44,181 nt of DNA. Origin: a virus. Both the position numbers and the translations under genes were made by a program. Below the pieces are notes generated by a model. The model was not told the DNA's origin. It did not search any database and worked only from the letters and a program-made list of their open reading frames with translations. The DNA lies in IMG/VR virus record IMGVR_UViG_3300010042_000004, positions 1 through 44,181 of that record. One strand, 5' to 3'. Below, piece by piece: positions 12,186-20,191 of the stretch (within the stretch, counting starts at the first letter, position 1; every line of letters begins with the position of its first letter).

Positions 12186-13796
12186 TTACAGGATCAAATG
12201 ATCCGCCGCGCCCCGCACTGAAATGCTTGTGCTGAAGCTGCTGACGGCATTTGCCCAGTCGATGCTACCGGAGCCACTCCTCCCGATGGCATTAGAGCCC
12301 ACACTTCCGCCAAACAGAGATCCCCGCGCGAACGTAGGGCCTGGTTGAGGGCTCCATCCGCGCACCCGCCCATTATAGTCTTGGTAGTAGTTCGGATTGA
12401 TCTGCGGCGCTGTCTGCGCCCCTCCGGTGTATGCTCCGTTGTACGTGTGACCGATGAGGTCTTGACCCCACACGTAATGGTTGGCGATCGATAGGTTTAG
12501 CCCCCAGAGTGAGGTGTAGCGCTCGTCATTGTTGGTGCCGCCGCCGTTGTTGTTGAAATTGATGCCGGTCTGTACAGCCGCATTTGCCCGTCCGCCGGCG
12601 GCTTCCTCGATGACGCCAAAAGCCGCAGTGCGGAACTCGGGATGCCGCATCATCCGCTTGCCATGGCTATCGAGTATTTCGTTGGACCAGAACCAATCGA
12701 GCTCTGTTACCAGAGTGGTCCCGTCGCCTCCAAAGAGCAGGGGAAGCTTGGGCTTTACGACGCCAGTAGCGATAGTTGCGCCCATGCGGCTGGTGCCGTT
12801 CAGATGGTGATCAACTCCGGTGAAATAGATGTCAGCCCAGAATTTGCCAGCTACCAGCGTCATGCCGCGGGGGTCGGGGCATTTGGGGCGAAACTGTAGA
12901 TCCCAGATAGAAAAAGCATTTATCTGAGGGGTGCGGTTCCCGCCGGTGTTGTAGGCCGTGGCATTGGAACCAGGAGCAAAATGGAATCCGCCGATCCACG
13001 TCCATACTCCGCCGACAGGCTGGGTTGGCGCAACGCCAGTATTGGCGCTCCATGCAACTGCTTGGATGGCGCCCGCAGTGGAAACAAAAATCGCATAGTC
13101 TGTGCCTGCAACCAGCGTCGGCATAGTAATGGCCGTATCGCTTGCAAAGTGCACGAGCACAGTTCCGACCTTAACGACCGTCCCTGCCTTTACGGATGCA
13201 GTGCCGATGCCTGTTCGGGTAAATGCAACGCTGAGCGCATCCGCCTTGGCCATCACAGGAGTGGCAATCGTCAGCGCCGTGTTGAGCTTTGCGAGCGTCA
13301 CAGACCCATCGGCGGGCGCAGCGCCATCGGCCCAAATCACATCATTGTTGGTATTACTGGCCTTGGCCAAGACCTGTCCCGTGGTGCCGCCCGTAGGCAC
13401 TGCCCGCGCGATCGGCGTCCATGCGCTCGTGTTTTGGGCCGCCATCGTGCCTAGTGATGGCTTGCCAGACAAATCAGCATACGCGCCAGATGTTGCAACG
13501 GTCGCCAGGTCGACCGGCTGGGTAGCGCTATCGGCAAGGTCGCCTTGGGCCGCCGAGGCGAAGCGAACATCACCTTGAGCAATAATTGCCTGCTTTGTTG
13601 TCAACGGGCTCATGGTGTCGGTAGCGCTTATGCCAGCCTCGCCACTTGCTTGGCTTGCAAAGGGTCGCGCAGCAGCAACGCCAGCAGACCAGGTGACACC
13701 CCCCACGATGGAGCCGTTGTCGGATGGGACAATCTCGCTCGCGACCGGGTTGGGTCGTGCTGGCAGATTGGATGGACGAATGATTTCGCCGGCCAT
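12186..13796 (-). CDS. Tail fibre or receptor-binding protein
   Basis: A 536-aa protein with a modular build. The first 150 residues resemble fibre shaft/attachment sequences (repeated GDVRFASAAQGDLADSATQ and GAYADLSGKPSLGT segments, the latter a well-known phage fibre motif). Residues 150-250 are Thr/Val/Ala-rich beta repeats. The C-terminal half is Asn/Gly-rich with many aromatic residues (NFNNNGGGTNNDERYTSLWG), as in receptor-binding heads. GAGG precedes the ATG. It follows the collar-like gene by 9 nt, so the two probably act together at the tail tip. Confidence 0.8.
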   Translation of the reverse strand: MAGEIIRPSNLPARPNPVASEIVPSDNGSIVGGVTWSAGVAAARPFASQASGEAGISATDTMSPLTTKQAIIAQGDVRFASAAQGDLADSATQPVDLATVATSGAYADLSGKPSLGTMAAQNTSAWTPIARAVPTGGTTGQVLAKASNTNNDVIWADGAAPADGSVTLAKLNTALTIATPVMAKADALSVAFTRTGIGTASVKAGTVVKVGTVLVHFASDTAITMPTLVAGTDYAIFVSTAGAIQAVAWSANTGVAPTQPVGGVWTWIGGFHFAPGSNATAYNTGGNRTPQINAFSIWDLQFRPKCPDPRGMTLVAGKFWADIYFTGVDHHLNGTSRMGATIATGVVKPKLPLLFGGDGTTLVTELDWFWSNEILDSHGKRMMRHPEFRTAAFGVIEEAAGGRANAAVQTGINFNNNGGGTNNDERYTSLWGLNLSIANHYVWGQDLIGHTYNGAYTGGAQTAPQINPNYYQDYNGRVRGWSPQPGPTFARGSLFGGSVGSNAIGRSGSGSIDWANAVSSFSTSISVRGAADHLIL

Positions 13797-13805
13797 GGTT
13801 GAACC

Positions 13806-14591
13806 TCAGGTCTTGATCAAAACGGGATAGGCGATGTTTTTGGGGCGAGCCTCTACCCCGCCGACCGCATCGATGGTCAGAGTGTGGCTGTGTGACCCAG
13901 CCTGTAAGGTATTGTCCGGTGTGGAGCTGACATATCCGCTGTTAGGTCCACCACCGAAAAATGAGTTGAGCGCGGGAGAGGTGTAGCCGTGAGAGTGCTG
14001 ACCATCTGTGCTGGTGATGCCGGTGTGGGTGTGACTTTTGTTTTCGTCAGCCTGCACCGTGCCGATTGTGCGCCCCGAGCTGATTGGGCGGATGAAATAC
14101 CCATTGTCCGCATAGAGGTTTGGCACGGTGAAAGTGGTTGAACCATCGCCTGGGCCATATTGTCCCGCGGTCTTTGCGCCCTCTGTGGCGGCGAGGTTTC
14201 CGCTAGCCTGCACCCATGTCCAGAATGTCTGAAACGTCGCTCGGAGAAGCGCCTGGCCGTTCGCAATGACCCATGCAGCTGGAACCACCATGCCAGTGAG
14301 CGGAATCAATGCACCGGTCGGGATGCCCTGCACTGACGCAAGCAGCGCTTGGACCTGAGAGAGAGTTACAAGGTCTTGTGGATCGACGGCATTTCCCGCG
14401 CCCGTTGCTCGATAGCCGTTCATAGGAAGATTGCCGAGCAAAGGCGCACGCCCATCGCGCGGCATGGATGCCGTCATGGCCGCGCCTAGATCCTCAAGGG
14501 GGGGATTGTGCTGACTGGCAAGAACCGTCTGGCCCGTCACCGCCAGATAGCCAGGTGGCAGGCTGTAATTCCCGGCTGAATCGCGAGGCAT
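13806..14591 (-). CDS. Tail-collar domain fibre protein
   Basis: A 261-aa protein. Residues 1-90 resemble a tail-attachment region (SQHNPPLEDLGAAMTASMPRDG, then NLPMNGYRATGAGNAVDPQDLVT). From about 92 onward comes a phage tail-collar type domain: PTGALIPLTGMVVPAAWVIANGQ, TFTVPNL, then His-rich loops (ENKSHTHTG, GSHSHT) typical of trimeric collar/fibre tips with metal sites, ending ARPKNIAYPVLIKT. GGAG precedes the ATG. A terminator lies just upstream, so the gene either uses read-through from the late operon or has its own promoter. Confidence 0.85.
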   Translation of the reverse strand: MPRDSAGNYSLPPGYLAVTGQTVLASQHNPPLEDLGAAMTASMPRDGRAPLLGNLPMNGYRATGAGNAVDPQDLVTLSQVQALLASVQGIPTGALIPLTGMVVPAAWVIANGQALLRATFQTFWTWVQASGNLAATEGAKTAGQYGPGDGSTTFTVPNLYADNGYFIRPISSGRTIGTVQADENKSHTHTGITSTDGQHSHGYTSPALNSFFGGGPNSGYVSSTPDNTLQAGSHSHTLTIDAVGGVEARPKNIAYPVLIKT

Positions 14592-14606
14592 TGGCTACTC
14601 CAAAGC

Positions 14607-14630
14607 AAAAAGCCCCGCTTGTCGGCGGGG
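14607..14630 (-). terminator. Rho-independent terminator upstream of the collar gene
   Basis: On the minus strand CCCCGC-loop-GCGGGG is followed by CTTTTTG. It lies between the ejection-protein operon and the two fibre genes, so it should reduce fibre expression relative to the head genes unless antitermination acts. Confidence 0.85.
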
Positions 14631-14653
14631 TTGGGAGGCTGTAGTTTCGGGGG

Positions 14654-14854
14654 ATGAAACAAATTGATGGAAAGTCCCGGCGCGTCGTGAAATACGACCG
14701 GGCGTTTTTCTGGTATCTGCCGCTATGTGCGCTTTTTATGCTCTTCCTGGGCTATGCCGGCGCACCAGGCGCATGGGTCCAAGTCAGTTGCGGCCTATTT
14801 GCCGGCTTACTCATTGGAGCCGCCTTGGGCGTCCTACTGCGGGACGTTCCCTAG
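14654..14854 (+). CDS. Small two-helix membrane protein, opposite strand (moron-like)
   Basis: A 66-aa product on the strand opposite to all surrounding late genes. It has a basic N-terminus (MKQIDGKSRRVVKYDRA) followed by two hydrophobic helices (about 19-36 and 42-61). It overlaps the 3' end of the ejection-protein gene by 21 bp. The only ribosome site is GGGGG directly at the ATG, which is weak. The topology is clear, but expression is uncertain. A prophage-expressed membrane protein is one possibility. Confidence 0.4.
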   Translation: MKQIDGKSRRVVKYDRAFFWYLPLCALFMLFLGYAGAPGAWVQVSCGLFAGLLIGAALGVLLRDVP

Positions 14855-16888
14855 AAGCATTTCTGCGATTTGCTGGGTTGTGGTGTTTGCGGCACCCGGA
14901 GCCAGCGATGCGCCGAACCGTGGATTTCCTGCCAAGGCCTTGCGCGTTGCGAGCCCTGAAATGAGGTCCATTCCCGCATCGGGGCCCTGAATAAGCAGCT
15001 GCGCAATTTCCGAATAGACCTTGTCGCTGATGGCCTTGTTCCCGCGCGCATCGCGGCCTGTCAGGGCCTGAATGATGGATTGGGTGGCGTTGAGCGGTTT
15101 GCCCTGCAACGCCTGATTAATCGGGCCGTCATTGATATAGCTGTTGACCGTGGCATCGGTGCTGGTGCGGGCAAAGGTCTTGCTATTGGTCGCGACCGAG
15201 GCGCGCAGCTCTAGGGCCTTTGCTGCCTCATCGAGCTTTGCGAAGAAAGCCTCCGCCTGAGGCTTTCCAACAATCATTTCCACCTTATCGCGGGCAGCCC
15301 GACTGGACAGGCCGCGGAGCGCGGCAACGGCCTCCCGCGCATCCATGTTCGAATCCGTGACCGAGCGCGTGACATTTGCAAGCATGTCGTCAAACTGCTG
15401 ACGAACGCCTTCACGGACCTTGCCCATTTCGGCAGCGCTCATCCCGGCAAGTTCTTCGGCAAGTTCCGCGCGCGTGGTGCCAGAGGAAAACACGGTTTCG
15501 CCGAGCTGGCGCGCATTGAACTTGCCGATATCCGTCGCGGCACGATCTAGAGCCGTTCGGTATTCTGGCACCAGCTCCTTAAGTTTGCTGCGAATGTCGC
15601 GAGAAAGGTTGCCGTAGGCCCGGCCGATCGCCGTTGTGCCGCCGAGCTTGCCTTGCCCATTGGCTTGGTCTGCAACCTCATTGAGGCCGCGGGTGATATA
15701 ATCCAGCTGGCGAACGTCTGGCTGTTGGGTGAATGTGACCGTGCCATCGTCGGCAAAGTTCGCCATGATCTGCTGCGAGGTTTTGCCCTCGACACGCATC
15801 AATTCGTTGGCAGCCTTGATCGCAGAGGCGGGAACGCGGGTTCCTACGATATCCTCAATTTCCATCGCTAGCGGATTGGAATAGTCGATCGGCGTTTCGT
15901 ATGCTCGCTTGTAGATTAGATCGAGCGGGTTGGTTTTGTCGCCATATACGATCAGGTCGCGCGCGCTGCTTTCACCCACCTTGCCAAAGGCGCCATCCAG
16001 CGCGTTGGCGATGTCGAGATTGGCCTGCGAGGCGCGTGTTTCGACGGCGTCTGCGGCGATACGAGAAGCTGGGCCGCTTTTCTGAATGGCGGTGTCGAGC
16101 AGCTGAGCAGTGTTGTTTCCGGCATCGGCAAGCATTGCACGAGGACCGGCATTGCTCATATTGATGCCAGCTTGGGTGCCAAGCGTGCCATCGGCGCTGA
16201 GAACGTCTGTGAGGATATCTGCGGCAGGGCGTGAAATACCAACTTCCCCAGCGGACGGACCCATGTCGAGCGCCTTGCGCCCGATCTCGCCCGCTTTGCT
16301 AAAGCCCGCACCGATATAGGGGGCGACCGCGCCGCCGCCGGCACCTATTAGTCCGCCCCCAAGTGCCGTAAGACCCGCCGTGCCAAGATCATTGCCACGT
16401 GCCAGGCTATCAGCGCCCGATATAAGAGCGCCCGACCCCGCGCCGAAACCAAGCCGCGACAGCAATGCCTGCCCCGGCGCTGCTCCAAGGAACCTAGCGC
16501 CGGCCGCAGACATGCCGAGCGGCGCCATAGCCGCAGTACCGCCCACCATCTGCCCCGTGGTGGACAAGATAGGGTTTTCTTCCTCATAGGCGTCCTGCTT
16601 GGCATAGACCCGGTCTTTGATCGCCTGCGGATTTTCGCCGGTCAGTAGGCCAGCAAGGTTCGTGGTCACGGCGTCGACAGCGCCGGTATACATTGGGCCG
16701 AGGATTGGAATGCCATTGACGAGATCGCGCGAAAGACCGAGGGCCGGGTTCCACGCCTCAGGCTCCGGCGTTGGCGCAGTGCTCTCCAGCATCGGCGCAT
16801 CGCCAGAAAGGGCGTCCTGCTCCCAGAAGTTTACGCGCGCCGGAGACTGGCCGCCTGCAACCTCGTCATTTTCCCAGAAGTTTGCCAT
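14834..16888 (-). CDS. Large ejection (internal virion) protein
   Basis: A 684-aa protein with two copies of an N-terminal motif (NFWENDEVAGG and NFWEQDALSGD), a pattern seen at the start of podovirus internal virion or DNA-ejection proteins. A glycine/alanine-rich hydrophobic segment (about 120-200) could insert in a membrane. The remainder is long, helical and charged. It is coupled to the lysozyme-containing protein upstream (TGATG). Such proteins leave the capsid with the DNA and form a channel through the envelope. The exact family was not identified. Confidence 0.75.
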   Translation of the reverse strand: MANFWENDEVAGGQSPARVNFWEQDALSGDAPMLESTAPTPEPEAWNPALGLSRDLVNGIPILGPMYTGAVDAVTTNLAGLLTGENPQAIKDRVYAKQDAYEEENPILSTTGQMVGGTAAMAPLGMSAAGARFLGAAPGQALLSRLGFGAGSGALISGADSLARGNDLGTAGLTALGGGLIGAGGGAVAPYIGAGFSKAGEIGRKALDMGPSAGEVGISRPAADILTDVLSADGTLGTQAGINMSNAGPRAMLADAGNNTAQLLDTAIQKSGPASRIAADAVETRASQANLDIANALDGAFGKVGESSARDLIVYGDKTNPLDLIYKRAYETPIDYSNPLAMEIEDIVGTRVPASAIKAANELMRVEGKTSQQIMANFADDGTVTFTQQPDVRQLDYITRGLNEVADQANGQGKLGGTTAIGRAYGNLSRDIRSKLKELVPEYRTALDRAATDIGKFNARQLGETVFSSGTTRAELAEELAGMSAAEMGKVREGVRQQFDDMLANVTRSVTDSNMDAREAVAALRGLSSRAARDKVEMIVGKPQAEAFFAKLDEAAKALELRASVATNSKTFARTSTDATVNSYINDGPINQALQGKPLNATQSIIQALTGRDARGNKAISDKVYSEIAQLLIQGPDAGMDLISGLATRKALAGNPRFGASLAPGAANTTTQQIAEMLLGNVPQ

Positions 16889-18867
16889 CAGCGCTTAGTC
16901 CTGATCGTTCCATCCGGGGCCTTGTAAGGGGCGCCCGATGGGAGTGCGTCATATTCCTGCTGCGTCGTGACTGTCGGCGCTTGAGACTGGCCCAGCGCAG
17001 GCTGTTGCGACATTGGCGGTGTCGCGTCCGAGCCGGCTCCCTCCAATTGCTTCCGGGCCTCACGGAAGCCATCGATTGGGTTGGGGACTTTCGCCATCTC
17101 CTCGCGCGCTTGGGCGCGGGTGAGAACGCCATCTTCCACTTTGCCAGCAATGTCAGCGATCTGCATGTCGTATTGATTTATGGCCCTTGCCGTATCAATG
17201 ATCAGCTTATTGCCGCCGGGCATATTCGAGAGCGACACGACCGAACCGCGATACATTTCGATGTCTTTGTCCGACATCGGCCCCGCTCCGGGCTCGCGCT
17301 GCGCGGGTACCATCTGCTCAATAACGGCGTTCAAGGCTTGGGTTTCATTCAGCCCGCCAAGATCGACGCCGAGCTTGCCTGCCAGGAGCGTCGCAACGCC
17401 CATTGGGCCCTGTGGTGCGGTATCGAGAAGGTCGCTGGCAACGTCGAGTTGAGAAAGGTTGCGACGCGCGTCGGCGCCCTGCTGTATCATAGCGGAGAAC
17501 CGCTTGCCGCTTTCCGTCCCCAATGTTTCATAAAACTTGTCGTCGCCCGGCGTCTGGCTAGTCCCGCCAACGTTGATATTGCTAGCGCCCGATTTGCGGA
17601 CCTCCTGTTCATACGCCAGTCGACCGATAGGCTCTCGTCCTGCCGCGCGCTCGTCGGCAGCATATGCCTCATAATCCTGCATGTTGCTTGTCGGATCGGG
17701 CTGCCCTTCGTAAATAGGCAAACCCGTGCTGACATCGATGACGGCGTTACCAACGGTAGCTGTATTTGGATCAGAATAATCCGCGATAACCTCTCCGTTC
17801 GCCGGGTTCACAAGCCGGCCATTGACCTCGATTGGCTTTTGGGGCGCTGGATTGAGCAGCTGCGCAATTTCAAGATCCCCCTTAGTCAACCCCTGCTGGG
17901 CGGCCTGCATTTGGAGCTGATACATCGGATCTTGACGCTGCATCTGCTGCCCCAGAAGGGACTGCACGATGCTCTTCTGCGTGTCGTTGGCCCATGGGTC
18001 GCTGGCGAGGCCCATAAGCTGCTGCATCGATGGCGCACCGCCGCCCTGGCCTCCGCCGGAGCCCATGAGAGCCTGTGCGACAGGGTCGACACCGCCGCCA
18101 GTATATTCGGCCACGCGCGCGGCGCGATGCTGCTCCGCCGGCCGCAAGAACTTGTTCACGATGGCGGCGGCTGCCGAGCCAGTATCTGGTGCCGCCATGA
18201 TTGCCTGATAGGCCGAAGCCTCTGGCCCGGCCAATTCGCTCATCATGAAATCGAGCTGCGCATCGACGTTCGACGGATCGACGCCTTGCTGCTGAGCATA
18301 CTGCTCATAGGCTACACGGCGCGGCCCTGTGAGCTGATAGAGCCCATAGCCACCACGAGAGCCGGGAACAGTTGGCGCGGCTTCATTGATGCTCGGATCA
18401 AAGCCGCTTTCGTCCTGAAAGTTCATCAGGAAGCCGTCAGCGACATGCTCGGGAAGGCCGCGAGAAAGGAGGCCTGAGCGAATGTATTCAGCCGTGTTGC
18501 CGGAAGGCACCGCTGCCATTGCCGCCGTGGCGTCGTTTGCCGTCTGTGGCGTGCCGGTCAAGGCCTGCGCAACTGGATCGATCGAGGCAACCTGAGGAGA
18601 TGCACCTCCGAAGACGCTGTCCCACTGCTGCTTATAGCCATCGCGGCCGGCGGTTTCTGCCTCGTTCGCCCACACATCCTTGAGCGCACCAACACCGCCT
18701 TGAGCCGCGCGCGCCGCGCCCTGAAGCCAATGATCAACGGGCGAGAAGTCCATGCCACCCTGCATCAGCGCCGCGGCAATCTCTCGATCGCGCGCAACCT
18801 GCTCGGGCGTCTTCATGGAGCCGCCAGCGCCCCAAAGGAACGGCGTTTCTGGAGCAGCGAGAGCCAT
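16888..18867 (-). CDS. Ejection protein with phage tail lysozyme domain
   Basis: A 659-aa protein. At about residues 110-260 there is a phage tail-lysozyme type domain (YIRSGLLSRGLPEHVADGFL, DESGFDPSINE with the likely catalytic Glu, GGYGLYQLTGPRR, VDAQLDFMMSEL). It would open peptidoglycan locally during DNA entry. The rest is helical, Gln/Gly-rich and resembles an internal virion protein. I use the ATG at 18867 (overlapping the upstream stop, TGATG) rather than the TTG at 18870. Confidence 0.85.
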   Translation of the reverse strand: MALAAPETPFLWGAGGSMKTPEQVARDREIAAALMQGGMDFSPVDHWLQGAARAAQGGVGALKDVWANEAETAGRDGYKQQWDSVFGGASPQVASIDPVAQALTGTPQTANDATAAMAAVPSGNTAEYIRSGLLSRGLPEHVADGFLMNFQDESGFDPSINEAAPTVPGSRGGYGLYQLTGPRRVAYEQYAQQQGVDPSNVDAQLDFMMSELAGPEASAYQAIMAAPDTGSAAAAIVNKFLRPAEQHRAARVAEYTGGGVDPVAQALMGSGGGQGGGAPSMQQLMGLASDPWANDTQKSIVQSLLGQQMQRQDPMYQLQMQAAQQGLTKGDLEIAQLLNPAPQKPIEVNGRLVNPANGEVIADYSDPNTATVGNAVIDVSTGLPIYEGQPDPTSNMQDYEAYAADERAAGREPIGRLAYEQEVRKSGASNINVGGTSQTPGDDKFYETLGTESGKRFSAMIQQGADARRNLSQLDVASDLLDTAPQGPMGVATLLAGKLGVDLGGLNETQALNAVIEQMVPAQREPGAGPMSDKDIEMYRGSVVSLSNMPGGNKLIIDTARAINQYDMQIADIAGKVEDGVLTRAQAREEMAKVPNPIDGFREARKQLEGAGSDATPPMSQQPALGQSQAPTVTTQQEYDALPSGAPYKAPDGTIRTKR

Positions 18868-19820
18868 CAATGCACCCTTTCGTAATCGACCTTCAAGAAG
18901 CCGCTGCTATCCATTTCAGCGGCGTCCGGAACGTCTTGAGCCATGACGCCCATCATGGTTGGGCCGCCCCACTTGTAGCGATAGGTGTAGATCGGAACGC
19001 CAGCATCGGTCTGGCCTACGCGGCGAATCTCGGTCTTGAGGCGCTCGTCGGAGAAAAGCGACATGCCAGCACCCAGAAGGCCGAAGAGGCCACCATTCAT
19101 TGCGCTGGATTGACGAGAATCCGCCTCGTATTTGCTGTTCACGAGGCCGGAGTAATCTACGCCGCCCACGCCCGTTTGCGGCGTTGCGCCAAACTGTGGC
19201 ATTCCGACCTGGGAGCCTGAGAGCAGCGCAGACAATTCGTTGATCGGCTGATTTCGGCTCGTCAAAGCCTCGTTATATGCCTGCCCACGCCCGGTGAGCG
19301 CCAGCTGGTTCAACTGGTCGCTGTTGGAGTTGGTGAGACGCGCCATCTCTGCATTCCATGCAGGCGAACCCTCTCGGATACCCTTTGCCCCAAGCGTGGA
19401 GCGCAGCGATTCCTCGTTCTGCCCCTGCTGCGCGAGAATGCGCGGTGAGGCCAGATCATAGGCCCATTGTTCCGCATCGCCGTTGTTGAACTCGAACGGC
19501 TTATTGAGATAGTCGCGCATTGCTGCGGACTGGTCGGACGCCAGGCCTGCCAGATTACCCTGAGCGCTCTGCGTCTGCTCGAAGATGGCCTGCTGCTCGG
19601 GGGAGAGCGTTGTGGTCTGCTGGTACTTCGGAACGCTGATCGGCTTACCATCGGCGCCCACAATGGTCTGGGTGCCATTCTGGCTATAGGTGGACGATCC
19701 CCATGGGTTCGTCTGGTCGACCATATTAAGGGCCTGCTGCGTCTGCGCTGTGGTGTTGTTCCACTGGCTTTGCGCAGAGGCGGTTTCCCATGGATCTGGT
19801 GCGGCGGGAGAACTCACCAT
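18867..19820 (-). CDS. Virion protein with S74-type C-terminal chaperone region
   Basis: A 317-aa protein. The N-terminal 220 residues are Gln/Asn/Ser-rich and helical, like structural or ejection proteins. The C-terminus (about 255-317) has the marks of an intramolecular chaperone (Peptidase_S74) domain: FSDERLKTEIRRVG, YTYRYKW and MMGVMAQDVPDAA. S74 domains assist trimer folding and cut themselves off fibres and spikes. Here it lies next to ejection proteins, a pairing I have seen in other podoviruses. It overlaps the GNAT-like gene by 7 bp. Confidence 0.75.
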   Translation of the reverse strand: MVSSPAAPDPWETASAQSQWNNTTAQTQQALNMVDQTNPWGSSTYSQNGTQTIVGADGKPISVPKYQQTTTLSPEQQAIFEQTQSAQGNLAGLASDQSAAMRDYLNKPFEFNNGDAEQWAYDLASPRILAQQGQNEESLRSTLGAKGIREGSPAWNAEMARLTNSNSDQLNQLALTGRGQAYNEALTSRNQPINELSALLSGSQVGMPQFGATPQTGVGGVDYSGLVNSKYEADSRQSSAMNGGLFGLLGAGMSLFSDERLKTEIRRVGQTDAGVPIYTYRYKWGGPTMMGVMAQDVPDAAEMDSSGFLKVDYERVH

Positions 19821-20191
19821 GGATAGTCATCCTTCAATACGCCGACGATGAAGCCGGGCCGGTCTTTTCCGAAATGGTTGCGTAGGAGGCCTTCGACTTG
19901 GCCACCAAGACGTTCCGCGAGCCGAACCACTGAGGGCTGCTCGGTGACAAAGGTCATTCGCTCGCAACGGTGCTGGGTGAATACGAAGTGGCCAACCTCT
20001 GCGAGAAATCCCCTGGTCCAGCCATGGCCCGCGACGGTCAGATGAATGTCGGGCCCGGTCCAGAGGTTGAAGACGACGCCGCCGATGATTTCGCCGCCGC
20101 GCTCGATCCCGACGGCGGTATAAGGCGGCACAATCTGCACCTTGCAGGCTTTCGCCACGAAGGGGGCAACCCGATCATCGGAGACAATCAC
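19814..20191 (-). CDS. GNAT-like acetyltransferase fold protein (GTG start)
   Basis: A 125-aa protein starting at GTG in a GTGA overlap with the gene upstream. The order of strands and helices (YTAVGIERGGEIIGGVVFNLW, then HLTVAG, then FLAEVGHFVF, then FVTEQPSVVRLAERLGG, then FIVGVLKDDYP) follows the phage GNAT-like proteins often found between tail and ejection genes. The canonical acetyl-CoA loop is degenerate, so it may be structural or inactive. Confidence 0.7.
   Translation of the reverse strand: MIVSDDRVAPFVAKACKVQIVPPYTAVGIERGGEIIGGVVFNLWTGPDIHLTVAGHGWTRGFLAEVGHFVFTQHRCERMTFVTEQPSVVRLAERLGGQVEGLLRNHFGKDRPGFIVGVLKDDYPW

Noticed and set aside
16771-18477. 568-aa open frame on the plus strand
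   Set aside because: It is antisense to the lysozyme-containing ejection protein, has no ribosome site and an Arg/His/Leu-rich, unnatural composition.
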